DNA from: Dastarcus helophoroides
Taxonomy: Eukaryota; Arthropoda; Insecta; Coleoptera; Bothrideridae
Length of the DNA: 64,000 bases
Assembly (NCBI GenBank): GCA_028583605.1
Contig: CM053329.1
Span: 15,344,148 to 15,408,147 of the forward strand
Direction: 5' to 3'
Within the stretch, counting starts at the first letter, position 1. Every line of letters starts with the position of its first letter. A model generated the notes under the pieces. It made no database searches. It was not told the origin of the DNA and was given only the letters and a program-made list of their open reading frames with translations. The position numbers and the translations under genes are program-made. Of this stretch, positions 22,901-32,511 are shown piece by piece.

Positions 22901-25342
22901 AGAGGTCTGTCCCTTTTCGTTCGATATTTTTTTCTTTTTTTTTTCTCGAAATATTCTCCTTATCTTTAAAATTCCTTGTGAAAACTCCGTTTTTTTTAAA
23001 TTTTTATTCAAAATTGGCGCTTTTTTTCTTAAAATTTCATGCTTAAGCTAGAGCTCCAAAATTAGAGAGCTTTTTTTTCCAAAATTCAGATTGTTTTTTT
23101 TGTTTCTCACATTTCGAATCTAAACTTGAAATGTTTCATTCTTTAGCCGAGAAAGTTGACAGAAGTATGACTTTTTGAGTTATAAATATTGAAGAATTCC
23201 ACAGAATGACTATTTTTAATTCGAATTTTGCAAAAATCGATTAGATTAGTTTTTCCTAAAGATTCATATTAATTTTCTTTGTCGAAATTTCATCTGAAAA
23301 CTTAAAATTCGCTTTTATTGTTAAAATTTTAGAATGTTTTCAATAAATGTTGCGATCTTGAAGGTAAATTGCGAGTAAAATATTGAAAATTTTCTCTCGT
23401 TTCTTAATATTTCGTTTTTTTATCGAAATTTTCACCCAGTATCTCTCTGAAGATGATAGTTTCGCTGTCGAAACGCGTTAGAGCAACCTTTGTTGTGCTT
23501 TTTAATCTTTCTTGGTTTCAGGGGACAAGATTTGTATTTAAATTAAATCCCTTGTCTAATAGATAATAACTTTTGATTCGACTTCCGTTTATTTTATTTA
23601 TTATTTTGATTGAGGTTCTGATTTGTCAAAAAAATTCCAGACTATTTTTAAAACTTAGTTTTCGGATTACTAATCAAATCACTCAATTTGATTAGTCTTT
23701 TTGAATCGTTATTTATTTTTAGTTCCATCCGCTCGCGAATTTTTTCTCAAAATTTCATCTTAAAACTCGAATTTGTTGTTATAAATTATAAGATTTTAAT
23801 TAGAAACTTTTAAACTTGAAATGTAAGATTTTTTCGAATGATTTTAGGATTAGTTGTAATTTTAATTAGGAAAAAAATCGGATTTTTTAAGGGTTCTGTC
23901 CTTTTCGTTCGAAATTTTTTTCTTTTTTTTTTTCGAAATATTCTCCTTATCTTTAAAATTCCTTGTGAAAACTCCATTTTCTTAAAACATATTCTAATTT
24001 TTATTCAAAATTGGCGCTTTTTTCTTAAAATTTCATGCTTCAGCTAGAGCTCCAAAATTAGAGAGCTTTTTTTCCAAAATTCAGATTGTTTTTTTTGTTT
24101 CTCACATTTCGAATCTAAACTTGAAATGTTTCATTCTTTAGCCGAGAAAGTTGACAGAAGTATGACTTCTTGGGTTATAAATATTGAAGAATTCCACAGA
24201 ATGACTATTTTAAACTCGAATTTTGCAAAAATCGATTAGATTAGTTTTTCCTAAAGATTCATATTAATTTTCTTTGTCGAAATTTCATCTGAAAACTTAA
24301 AATTCGCTTTTATTGTCAAAATTTTACAATGTTTTCAATAAATGTTGCGATCTTGAAGGTAAATTGCGAGTAAAATATTGAAAATTCTTGCTTCTTAATA
24401 TATTTTTTTTTTATCGAAATTTTCACCCAGTATCTTTCTGAAGATGATAGTTTGGCTGTCGAAACGCGTTAGAGCAACCTTAATCTTTCTTGGTTTTAGG
24501 GGACAAGTTTTATATTTCAATTTTCACCCCTCTTCCAAAGTTTTAAATTTTTCTCGAAATTTTATGTTGAAACTCAATTTTTTTAAAAAACAAATGAGAA
24601 AATGAACCCAATTTAAGAAATTATACCTTTATTTCTCTCAGAATTTTGTGCTTTAGTTCAGTGCTTAAAAAAGTCCTATTTTCAGATGACTTTTTTCAAA
24701 ATTTTGTGCTTTAGTTTAGCGGACTTTTTTCAAAATTTTGTGCTTTAGTTCAGCATAACGAAGTTCCATTTTCAGATGACTCCTCTCAAAATGTTGTGTT
24801 TTTGTCCAGCGCTAACAAAGTTCCGTTTTTTAGATGACTCTATACCTGAGGCGCCTCTTCCGCCGACCATATCGAAATCTTGCGAGCTGCCTCCGCCCCC
24901 TGGGGTCGATTCCACTGACACTTTTCTCGCCCAGGTAAGTTAAACTCGGTGATTGTATCTTGTATTATAGCTGATGATTGAAAAATCGTAGAAGAGAAAG
25001 GCCAAAGCTGATGATAAGCTTAATACGGTGTTAGATTCCTTTTATTCCGATTTGGCTCAGATGGAGACCGTGGTTGCTGTAGCTCAGCCGAGCAGTGCAC
25101 CGGTTATAGAAAATTCGGTTGATACGTTTATGGAACAGCCAAAAAAGAAGAAGAAAACGAAGGTAGATATAAAGTGCTGTTTTGCTGGATTTTATCGCTT
25201 GTTTTGCTGGATTTTATCGCTTGGTTTGCTGGATTTTATTGCTTGTTTGTTTTAGGTTAAATTGGCACAAGGCTTAGCTATGAAGAAAAAAGGTGTCTCC
25301 CAACTTGTAGAAAAGTGGAAAAATGTACAAATGAATCTATAG
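16940..25342 (+). CDS. FNBP4: Formin-binding protein 4 (FNBP4), complete nine-exon gene
   Basis: A nuclear WW-domain protein whose vertebrate relative binds proline-rich formin and splicing partners. Exons: 16940-17015, 17065-17347, 17414-17504, 18797-19468, 19519-19652, 22092-22309, 24834-24934, 24992-25162, 25256-25342. All introns are GT-AG and every junction keeps frame; total 1833 nt, 610 residues plus stop. WW1 is in exon 2 (WQECYDEKSGFNYYWN, ending WDVPS). WW2 is split by intron 5 (PEGWLLQWDR / AHKSYYYHNITTGEGQWEYP), preceded by VMIIQIETLFNAM-GGLKAGYLKKWLED, which resembles the segment before WW2 in the human protein. Proline-rich runs lie in exons 3, 6 and 7. The C-terminus KKKGVSQLVEKWKNVQ follows a basic KKKKKTK. 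Start chosen as the first ATG in the open exon 1. It is shorter than the human protein of about 1000 residues, which has more low-complexity sequence. Confidence 0.92.
17065..17347 (+). CDS. FNBP4: FNBP4 exon 2, first WW domain
   Basis: Acceptor CTGTTTGTAG closes a 49-bp intron. The two signature Trp residues are in WQECYDEKSG and VMWDVPS, with the aromatic YYW block between. The longer ORF starting at 17004 begins inside exon 1 in another frame and crosses the intron; it is not the protein. Confidence 0.88.
17552..17672. mobile_element. Foldback element, copy C (left half), in FNBP4 intron 3
   Basis: Starts TTGGTGGCACGATTGATCC and contains CCCCTGAAACCAAG and TTTCGACAGCCAAGCTGG. The hammerhead-like sequence is present only in antisense and is degraded. 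Confidence 0.7.
17837..17948. repeat. Minisatellite, 22-bp unit, five copies
   Basis: TTACATGGCRGTTGGCTTTAAT-like units repeat five times in FNBP4 intron 3 (17505-18796). The rest of that intron is AT-rich without a recognised feature. Confidence 0.8.
18797..19468 (+). CDS. FNBP4: FNBP4 exon 4, acidic and basic linker
   Basis: Phase 0 at both ends. Contains GIALVAGYSDSEEEEEDD, SQRKRRIGVTLINNKKPKVD and ends SPVQVMIIQIE before GTAAGC. A second GTAAGT lies 6 nt downstream, but IQIE-TLFNAM matches the vertebrate IQTET segment best. Confidence 0.88.
19519..19652 (+). CDS. FNBP4: FNBP4 exon 5, first half of second WW domain
   Basis: Acceptor ATTTTTAG and donor GTAAGG after GAT AG. It encodes TLFNAMKEGGLKAGYLKKWL up to PEGWLLQWD-R. 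The codon for Arg is completed by the first G of exon 6. Confidence 0.9.
19693..19983 (+). other. Candidate alternative 3' exons of FNBP4 or a gene remnant
   Basis: A 61-bp segment 19693-19753 is bounded by TCCTTTAG and GTAAGA. A 48-bp intron-like stretch ends TTTTTAAG, and a last segment 19802-19863 runs to TAG. Together they encode AITLNKSVPDFIQMVFNVSA then DLASQIVAVFIRIRLHNCNY. AATAAA follows at 19978-19983. The frame fits direct splicing from FNBP4 exon 4 (phase 0), skipping exon 5. I do not recognise the peptide. Confidence 0.4.
19984..22091. other. Rest of FNBP4 intron 5
   Basis: AT-rich, no exon supported. Contains a 46-bp direct duplication at 20924-21016 (GAAATAAAAACAAAATAAC units) and an oligo-T tract near 20647-20662. 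Confidence 0.6.
20924..21016. repeat. 46-47-bp tandem duplication
   Basis: GAAATAAAAACAAAATAAC followed by TTTCTTTTTTATTTATAAA is present twice back to back. Confidence 0.8.
22092..22309 (+). CDS. FNBP4: FNBP4 exon 6, second half of second WW domain and proline-rich tail
   Basis: Begins after GTTTTAG. RAHKSYYYHNITTGEGQWEYP completes WW2 with its second Trp; then SPPGSPYVGARSPTPPPPPI, a likely SH3/WW ligand. Donor GTAAGC after AAT G. Confidence 0.9.
22497..22701. mobile_element. Foldback element, copy D, nearly full length
   Basis: Arms CTTGTCCCCTGAAACCAAG and CTTGGTTTCAGGGGACAAG are perfect complements, as are GGTTGCTCTAACGC and GCGTTAGAGCAACC. The outer end is GTCCGTTCCACCAAA. The centre is shortened, so the CTGAAGA part of the hammerhead-like core is missing. 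It gives a spurious minus-strand ORF at 22493-22741. Confidence 0.8.
23430..23542. mobile_element. Foldback element, copy E (right half)
   Basis: Core at 23443-23484: CTCT, CTGAAGA, T, GATAGT/GCTGTC stem with loop TTC, GAAACGCGTT, AGAG. Followed by the arm to GGGGACAAGATTTG. Confidence 0.75.
24427..24525. mobile_element. Foldback element, copy F (right half)
   Basis: Core at 24434-24475 with CTTT for CTCT, still pairing with AGAG through one G-U. A deletion has removed the TTTGTTGTGTTTT segment of the arm. Confidence 0.7.
24834..24934 (+). CDS. FNBP4: FNBP4 exon 7, proline-rich
   Basis: Between CGTTTTTTAG and GTAAGT. Encodes DSIPEAPLPPTISKSCELPP then PPGVDSTDTFLAQ, phase 1 to phase 0. Confidence 0.85.
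24992..25162 (+). CDS. FNBP4: FNBP4 exon 8, basic C-terminal region
   Basis: KRKAKADDKLNTVLDSFYSD followed by a hydrophobic stretch and EQPKKKKKTK, a likely nuclear localisation signal. Phase 0 at both ends; intron 7 is only 57 bp. Confidence 0.85.
25179..25245. repeat. 22-bp minisatellite filling FNBP4 intron 8
   Basis: Three copies of GTTTTGCTGGATTTTATCGC plus TT make up most of a 93-bp intron (25163-25255). Confidence 0.85.
25256..25342 (+). CDS. FNBP4: FNBP4 exon 9 with stop codon
   Basis: Acceptor TTTGTTTTAG. Encodes VKLAQGLAMKKKGVSQLVEK then WKNVQMNL and TAG; conserved end of the family. Confidence 0.88.
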   Translation, partial: VKLAQGLAMKKKGVSQLVEKWKNVQMNL

Positions 25343-25361
25343 TTCGTATATGTAATTTATT

Positions 25362-25367
25362 AATAAA
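25362..25367 (+). terminator. FNBP4 poly(A) signal
   Basis: AATAAA 20 nt after the FNBP4 stop codon. Confidence 0.8.
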
Positions 25368-26445
25368 GTTTTATATTAAAATCAAATTCGTAAAACTAAT
25401 AATCGCAACAAAATAAAGCATGAGAATTTCACGAAGTATCGACTGTCTTTATACAGATGTGTGTTCCATCATTAAAAATTTGAAAAGTGTTATGGAGAAA
25501 TATTTTTAGTTAGTAATCGTAATAACTTTGCTTTGCGAAGTATTGTTAACCTAAGATAGTTTTAAGTGTTTTTCAGTGTTGAGTCACAAACCGCGATTAA
25601 CAAACAAAGATCCAACACAATCGCCGCTTGGGGCAATCTATAACAGACTGCCAATCCTTAACAGAAGGTTGTTTAAAATGTGGAATTGTGGAAAGAGTAA
25701 TTGGCGAAGAAAAACCAATAAAACATAATTTGCATAAGAGAAGAAAAATGCGAAAGAATTCATAAAAGTTATCTGTCTCATCTCCCAACCAGATATCATA
25801 TCGATTGCATGGGTGAAATAATATTTAAATAAATAAGTTGCTTGCGTAATATTTTATTATTTACATATATTCAATACAAAGAATACAATCATGGCCAGAG
25901 TCACCATAAGATAAGATGTTTTCCGCAATTGCTTCATGTCGGTCAAATACTTCCGCAATTGCTTCATATCGGTCAAATACTAAGTCTTCACTTTTCGTCG
26001 ATCACCATATGGGGTTCTCTTGAGACAACACAATAATAAAAACTCGAGAGTTCGGTAATTGCTTGGAGAAATGTGTCAAAGTTGTTGCTTTGTTAACGTG
26101 CTCTTCAGCGTCTTGATTTTATTTTTGTTTCAAAAGCCTGACTGAAACATCAGGCACTTAAGTAGTTAACCAACATGATTCAATCTTGAAAAACTTATAT
26201 CTTATAATGCAAAGTGTAAGTTACATAGGACACAGATAATCCAATTAGGCGTTAAGCAGTCATGAATTTTGTTTTACATTCCAGTAATCGTGAATTATTA
26301 TTTTTGATCGATGAAACTCAAAAACTATTAAATTTTAAGTAGCTTTAATTGTAGAACTCAAAACATTTCGTCTTAAAATCGTAATTGTTTTGAATTCAGA
26401 ATTTGATTTCAGCAGCCCAATATTTTCGCTTTTCCAATTACATTT
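25368..26445. other. Region between FNBP4 and the first lola-type exon
   Basis: No coding exon supported. Contains a 30-bp perfect-type duplication (25921-25980, unit TTCCGCAATTGCTTCATRTC + GGTCAAATAC). The genes on either side converge here, so it also holds the 3' UTR of the minus-strand exon. Confidence 0.55.
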
Positions 26446-26678
26446 TTATATATGTTTTGAAAAAAGTGTATGTTTGCTTCTCATGTGGCTTCTCAGCGTG
26501 TCCACACGGCTGTAGGTGGCCGGACAATACGGACAAAACGAGCGCTGCGGCGTGTGGGAGTGGTAATGATGCCATCTGTTGGTTACTTCTTTGGAGCAAT
26601 TTTTGCACCTCCAGAGTAAGAGGCTGGATGGGGACGGTTCGAACATTTCGTTGTATGACAGAGAACTCGTACCATTTT
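26446..26678 (-). CDS. lola: lola-type alternative 3' exon 1 (two zinc fingers)
   Basis: Longitudinals lacking encodes many BTB transcription factors that share an N-terminus and differ in the zinc fingers supplied by alternative last exons; they control axon guidance and neuronal identity. This exon opens after acceptor TTTCTCTTTTCAG with two bases completing a split codon, then NGTSSLSYNEMFEPSPSS. Finger 1 is C-x2-C-x9-H-x3-H (WRCKNCSKEVTNRWHHYHSH). Finger 2 is C-x2-C-x12-H-x4-H (CPYCPATYSRVDTLRSHMRS-KH). It ends SKHI and stop. The WRCKNC...NRWHH pattern is one I recognise from insect lola isoforms. No BTB exon is in this window, so membership of the lola gene is inferred. Overlapping longer ORFs are shadows. 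Confidence 0.8.
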
Positions 26679-26818
26679 CTGAAAAGAGAAATTAAAAACA
26701 CTAAACTAAAATCACGATCAGTCGGTCTTCGTTTTCCTCTATTGGTCCAAAGCATAGTAACACTTACAGTGTCGTGCGATTGCCATTCCTTAGCAAAATA
26801 GATAGAAAGAAGTCGATT

Positions 26819-27027
26819 TAGATTTATAACTATTAAACTTTATTAATGATAAAAACGCAACAAAATTTTAAAATTCCACAAAATTGCTGGTATGACCCCC
26901 GATGATGTATTAATGCGAAACCTGGTCCGGTGTTAGCAAATATTTATCAAAACATTGTGGAATTTTTAAATTTTGTTGCGTTTTTATCGTTAATAAGGTA
27001 TAATAGTTATGAATATTAAAGAATTCC
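26819..27027. mobile_element. Foldback element with about 65-bp arms and hammerhead-like loop
   Basis: Left arm TTATTAATGATAAAAACGCA + ACAAAATTTTAAAATTCCAC and its near reverse complement (GTGGAATTTTTAAATTTTGT then TGCGTTTTTATCGTTAATAA). The loop, near 26890-26938, reads CCGATGA-T-GTAT/ATGC-GAAAC-CTG-GTC, resembling a hammerhead core. Unrelated in sequence to the main foldback family. Confidence 0.65.
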
Positions 27028-27230
27028 ACGAAGTAAGGGTTGGAAATGTCAATTATTTGTGGATTTAGAATTGCGGATAAAGTAATAATTAAAACACTGC
27101 TTAACGTTGTTTTTCTCAGGATGCTTTTTTGGAAACAAAAAAAAAGTCAACGCAATAGGTCGACGACAGTAGAAGCATTCTTGCAAATGTAGATATTCCC
27201 TTTTGGCATGATAGACGTCATAAGTTAGCC

Positions 27231-27612
27231 TGTTTCCTGAAATTTAGCTTCTAATCTTTAAATTTCCACCTCTTACCAAAGAAGTGTTAACTCGATCTTA
27301 AAAAGAGTGCAAATTTCAACTTCAAACTGGAAATTTTGATCAAGATTTCTTGCTCGAAAATTCAAAATTTTCATAAAAAGCCAATTGAGAATTTGTATTA
27401 ATGAGTTCATTGACGTATTAAGTTGGCGTGTTTTTCTTCTATTTCCCGAAATTTAGCTTCTAATCTCTAAAGTTCCACCTCTTACCAAACAAGTTTTAAC
27501 TCGATCTTAAAAAGAGTGCAAATTTCAACTTCAAACCGAAAATTTTGATAGTCTTCTATCTCGTAAATTCAAAATTTCCATAAAAAAACCGATTGAGAAT
27601 GTGTATTAATGA
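27231..27612. repeat. Two tandem copies of a roughly 205-bp unit
   Basis: GAAATTTAGCTTCTAATC, CCACCTCTTACCAAA and ACTCGATCTTAAAAAGAGTG recur in order at a spacing near 205 bp. The second copy runs directly into the LINE fragment. Confidence 0.75.
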
Positions 27613-29662
27613 GTTCAGCTGCTCTGTTCGCTTTATTTGTCTCCAAACGATCCCTCATACTAAGCTCTTCTCTTATCTCTCCGTAACCTTTGATCACCTA
27701 CAGACGAATGATTCAAAGCTGAGGTTGTCTTTCTCGGTGACTTCAACGTACACAACATCCCCTGGTTAAGGTTTTCTTCCCGAACTGACGACGCGGGAAG
27801 GGTGTCAGAGGCTTTCGCCATCACTTCTGGACTATCGCAATTAGTTGAGGAACCCACAAAAATTCCTGATGTAGATACCCATCAACCTAATCTATTCGAC
27901 CTTTTCCTTACAAATTCGTATAAAATTTCTGTGACATCACCGCTTGGAAATTCGGATCACAAGCTTGTAGCAGCCTCTCGCTCGCTTCATATACCACCTC
28001 CTTCCCAGACGCGGTCCCGTAGGGTTTGGCACTTTAACTCTGCAAACTGGGAAGAATTAAGAGAGTTCTTTGCACCTTTCCCATGGCAGGAAGTCTGCTT
28101 TAACTCAAACAACCCTTCCTTAGTCGCCGAATCCATCACGGAAACTATCCTGATTGGTATGGAAAGCTCAATTCCCCACTCCCAAAAGAAGTCTGCCTCC
28201 AGTAAATCCTTGTTTAGTAAAAAATATGCTCGGGCAGTCTCCTGCAAGAATCGCGCATATCGTCGTTAGCGAAATAATCCCTCAGTCGAGACTCGGATCA
28301 TATTTGTTGCAGATGCACGAAATTCTTGGAAACAGGTTATTGACGAGGCAAAAGATGATTTCGATCGTAAAATGCGCCAAAGGCTTATCAACTGTTCGAA
28401 CGGTTCCAGGTCCTTTTGGGGATTTGCAAAGTCGTTTGGAAAGAATTTTACACCTTCAAATTTTCCACCTTTACTCGATGAAAATAGCAATATTGCTACT
28501 ACCTCCAAGGAAAAGGCTGACATGTTAGCCTTAATGTTTGCTGAAAATTCCAATCTTGATTCTCGAAACGCAAAACCTCCTATTCTTCCTAAGGTTGGCA
28601 CATTGATACGGCTGAAGTTGTTTTCAGACAACGCACAATCAGGAAGATTCTCTTTGAACTGGCGACACCTCGAAAGCTTCTGGCCTTGATGGTATTCCCG
28701 CTATTGTTCTTAAGAAGTGCGCCCCAGAGTTGACTCCTGTTCTAAGTGAATTATTCACACTCTCTTACAACAAAGGTGTATTCCCTAACATGTGGAAATC
28801 TGCTAGAGTGTAGCCTGTCCCTAAAAAGGGAAAAAAGGAATCTGGCTAACTATCGCCCAATATCTTTGTTACCCGTTATATCTAAAGTGATTGAAAATGT
28901 TATCAACATCGAGATTCTCGAATAACTGGAGGAAAATGGAATCATCTCCGACAGGCAATACGGTTTTAGACAACAGCATTCCACTGGCGATCTACTGGCA
29001 TATGTTACTCATATCTGTAACTCAGTTATGGAAAAACATGGTGAGGCTAGGATATATATAGGTGGCATTGGATATCTCAAAGGCTTTCGACTGAGTCTTG
29101 CACCGATCAACATCGAGATTCTCAAATATCTGGAGGAAAATAGAATCATCTCCGACAGGTAATACGGTTTTAGACAACGTTCCACTGGCGATCTACTGGC
29201 ACATGTTACTCATATCTGTACCTCAGCTATGGAAAAACATGGTGAGGCTAGGATTGTGGCATTGGATAGACTTTCGACAGTCTGGCACCGATCTTTTCTC
29301 GCCAAATTAAAATCTTATGGTCTTCCTCCTGGACTCTGTCATTTGATATCCAATTTTCTCGCTGACAGATCTCTTCGGGTCGCCGTGTCGATGGTATCTC
29401 ATCCGAGAAATTTGCGATTAAGGCAGGGGTGCCTCAGGGGTCTGTTATGTCTCCTACTCTATTTCTGTTACACATTAACGATCTCTTAGCTTCAACTTCC
29501 AATCTTATATACAGCTACGCAGATGATAGTAACCTTGTGTCATTTTTTTTCTCCGACAAACCATTATCTATCGCTGCTTCAGATCGACTAAGGGAACAGC
29601 AGATACAACGATAAATCGGAATCTCGAGATTATTCTGGAATGGGGTAAGAACAATTTGGTCG
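27613..29662 (+). pseudogene. Decayed non-LTR retrotransposon (EN-RT), first part
   Basis: 5'-truncated LINE. The endonuclease part has VVFLGDFNVHNIPW, NLFDLFLTN and GNSDHKLV; then a linker WHFNSANWEELREFF and the reverse transcriptase: NYRPISLLPVISKVIE, DRQYGFRQ, VPQGSVMSPTLF and YSYADDSN (YADD active site). Several frameshifts and stops (for example at 28266 and in the palm) show it is dead. The palm contains a 204-bp internal duplication (28904-29107 / 29108-29289). Sequence style suggests the CR1/jockey group; clade assignment is tentative. It continues at 32512 after a 2.85-kb interruption. Confidence 0.85.
28904..29289 (+). repeat. Internal tandem duplication in the decayed LINE RT domain
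   Basis: CAACATCGAGATTCTC ... GGAAAAACATGGTGAGGCTA is present twice, 204 bp apart. Both copies carry the VALD portion of RT motif A, so the protein could not fold normally. Confidence 0.85.
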
Positions 29663-32511
29663 ACTTTGTGGTGATTCGAGTTCTACTAAACTGTTCTATT
29701 TCCTCGTTTGTTTTATTTAATTGAATTCTATTCAATTTTTTTTCTTGAAAATATTAAATCTACAAATACTGTATTATAAAAATTCTTTGTAACATAACAT
29801 TTTGCGTAAAAAAGAGATTTCTTAGCAGTTTACAAATTAGATAAGGGTTATTTATTAGACTAGGTTTGTTTCAAAAAAATGATTTAAGCACACATAAATA
29901 CGGATATCTGAGTAAAAGAACATGTTAGTTTTGAAGAACCTCTGAAAGTAGAGTAATAAATTACGGCACTAAAAGAGCTGTTAAGTGTCAATAACGGAGA
30001 CCGTAGCAAATCTCTCGGCAAGACCATGTGGTGGTAGACTGGAGGGATTTGACTATCAAAAAACGCCCTTATAAACACGGACAATTGTAAGTTATTTAAA
30101 TTTCAGTTATCGAAGTAAAACTTGCAAGATAAAGGGACGACATTATTCAAAAGAGGTTTGCAGTTTGATTTCCACTTGAAGAATCTTTTTCAAAATTAAT
30201 TTAAGGGTTAATTTGGATTAGCAATATTTAAATTAGTAGAAATTCTGCATCCTCATGCCCTCTAGCGAGATGCAGAGGATATCTTTCGGTCCCCAGAAAT
30301 TAAGGGTAGGGGGCGTGAAGATAAAACACCCAAAAACCAACTTTAAGGGAGTAAAATACTGAACTTCGATGAAACTAGTTTAGAAATTATGGTCACTCCC
30401 GGACTTATAAAAACGAGTACGAAATACATGAGTTTTGAAAATTGCTTTGGTTTGTGCTAATTGACGTGAATGAACATAAAAAAAAACAATTTCTGTTCAA
30501 CGTGAAGTTCTTGTGCCATTTGTGTGATGAGTGCTACGAAATAAATAGGCAAGAAAATTTTAAAATTGTCTGATGGTTTTTCGCTCTTATATGATTTAAT
30601 TAACTTTTCCTAAAATTTGAGAAAATACTTGTTTCTAATTTTGATCAATATGGGGTTGGGGGCGTACACAAAAAAAAAGAGAAAGGAATTTAGAACTTCC
30701 ACAACAAACGGAATGAAGGAAAAAGTCGTCGTTAGAAAATTATTATAGGGCCAAGAAACCTACCGCTGACTGGTGCAACTACCAGTCTCAGTAAAACAAA
30801 AAAAAAACGGAGAGAGAAAAAAACAAACACAAAGAGAATAGAATTTAAAGACGAAAACAAATAAAGTAAATTTGCTTCGAAATTCTTATATTTTCTTAAG
30901 GTCGTTCTTCGATTTTCTGCTGTTGGAAGCTGAGTTTCCAGGGGTTCAAAAAATCGATCACACTCATCACCGCAGGTTCGGTAACTGACAGGATTAGGAT
31001 TTGCTGATGATGTACTGTAAGTTCTCGAAACGTGAAAAAACCAAGGAAAACCGGAGCCGGTGTTGAAAGAAGGTTGTCTGAAGAACTTTCCAGACATAGA
31101 CAAAGTGTCCCAACACATGTGAACCACTGTGTGTGCTCCGCGGGAACGTACGCCTTAACACTCTAGAAGTAGTAACTTCTTCTTCTGGTGTACTCGCCCG
31201 GTCTGCCTTATCCGTGGGTCCCCTCATCGGTTACATTTTCAAAAAAAAGGACCCCCTATATAGGCCACGAAGAATTACAACACCGCGCGTCGCGATCGGG
31301 AAGCTTTTGCAAAATTACTAATCTATAGTCGCATGCCTAGATTTACTGTCAACATAAATTTACTAACGTAGGTGGACGAGCAGTATCAGCATCAGCTCTC
31401 GTTGGGGAAATGTTTGATGAAAGAAATGAGAACTTCTAGCCAGTTTCTAACTTTAATTTAAATGGTTTTTTTGTGCTAAGTCAAGCTTGGCCACTTTCTA
31501 AGCCAGGAAACGTCCCTTTTATTAGACTAGTAGTCGTAGAAGTAGATGTAGTGTTAGAAGGGAAAATTCTGCTCAGAAAGTTTCTACGAAATCTGAACAA
31601 TATTTTAGTCTATTTTATGACACTGGTTTGAGTTCGATTGATTGAGTTTGGTATGAGAAAAACAAACCAAGGAACAAGTTAACAAAGGAAAGAAAGAAAG
31701 AGTGAGAGGACGAGAGATCTGTAAGATTGAATCAACATTTAAAAATTTGATTTATTACGATAAATCACAACTTCATTTCCAAGCTCCATTTTCTCGTAGC
31801 ATTATCCTTTGGATAGTGTTAGCTCAAAGCTTTAACAGAAAACTGTATGCTATGTGACGAATGCGACAAAAACACACAAGAATGGGGAAATAAATTCAGA
31901 CACCTGAAAATAGTTTGAGAACCTCTGTGTGCAAACTAACCAGCGAACACTCACCGATAATTGGGTACAAAGTTAGCTGCATTTGGTTTGAAAACCTTTG
32001 AGTACAAACTAAATGATTCAGCTGGGGAACACATTGCGATTATTAGGGTTAAGTTAAATTTTGGGAGATTAATAACGGACGTACCATATACGAGCGAAAG
32101 AGTTAAACTAAAGAATGTCAGATTATTTGTGCTTAATGAATTCTCTTAATTTTCTAAAGAAATATTTCTTTCAGATCTGTGTCCAGCAAATTTAAACAAG
32201 TTGAAATAAACAGGTTCACTTTTATTTTATTGTATTATGTTTAAGAACACTTGAAAATTCACAATCTTGAAATTTTGTTGATTTATTTTTTTGACCTATT
32301 GGAATAAAATGTTCAGGTCAATTGTTGTTTGAATTTGATAACACTTCCCTGTCGACTCTACGAACTAGGGTTACAATTTATTAGAATAAAATAATTTTAA
32401 ACACAACGTAGACAAATTGGATCCGAAAATCGAAAGTAAATTATTCTTCGATAATTTTTAAAGATGAGCAAAATTCGACAATTTTGAAAAACTACATACA
32501 ATCGCTGGTCA
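29663..32511. mobile_element. 2.85-kb insertion splitting the decayed LINE, nature unknown
   Basis: The LINE reading ...GKNNLV breaks at 29662 and resumes with VAHHNFNASKTQ at 32512. The six bases TGGTCG occur at both edges (29657-29662 and 32512-32517), as expected for a target duplication. The insert has no matching terminal inverted repeats or LTRs that I can see, and no recognisable protein. It has a GC-richer core (about 30900-31310, with CCCTATATAGG) and an otherwise AT-rich body. Confidence 0.55.

Larger units (their letters stand above)
22345..24426. repeat. Tandem duplication of about 1.1 kb inside FNBP4 intron 6
   Basis: 22345-23430 and 23543-24426 align along their length: AAATCCCTTGTC, GATTAGTCTTTTTGAA, CTCGAATTTGTT, GAGAGCTTTTTTTCCAAAAT and GTTGCGATCTTGAAGG recur in the same order. 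The first copy holds a full foldback element (22497-22701) lacking from the second, and each copy ends in a half foldback element. So the foldback insertion at 22.5 kb probably came after the duplication, or was lost from one copy. Confidence 0.8.

Noticed and set aside
26403..26801. Plus-strand 132-codon ORF and minus-strand 105-codon ORF
   Set aside because: Both are shadows of the zinc-finger exon in the third frame, which has intact Cys/His spacing.
31100..31320. Possible LTR with CCCTATATAGG TATA box
   Set aside because: No TG...CA ends, duplication or second copy could be found.
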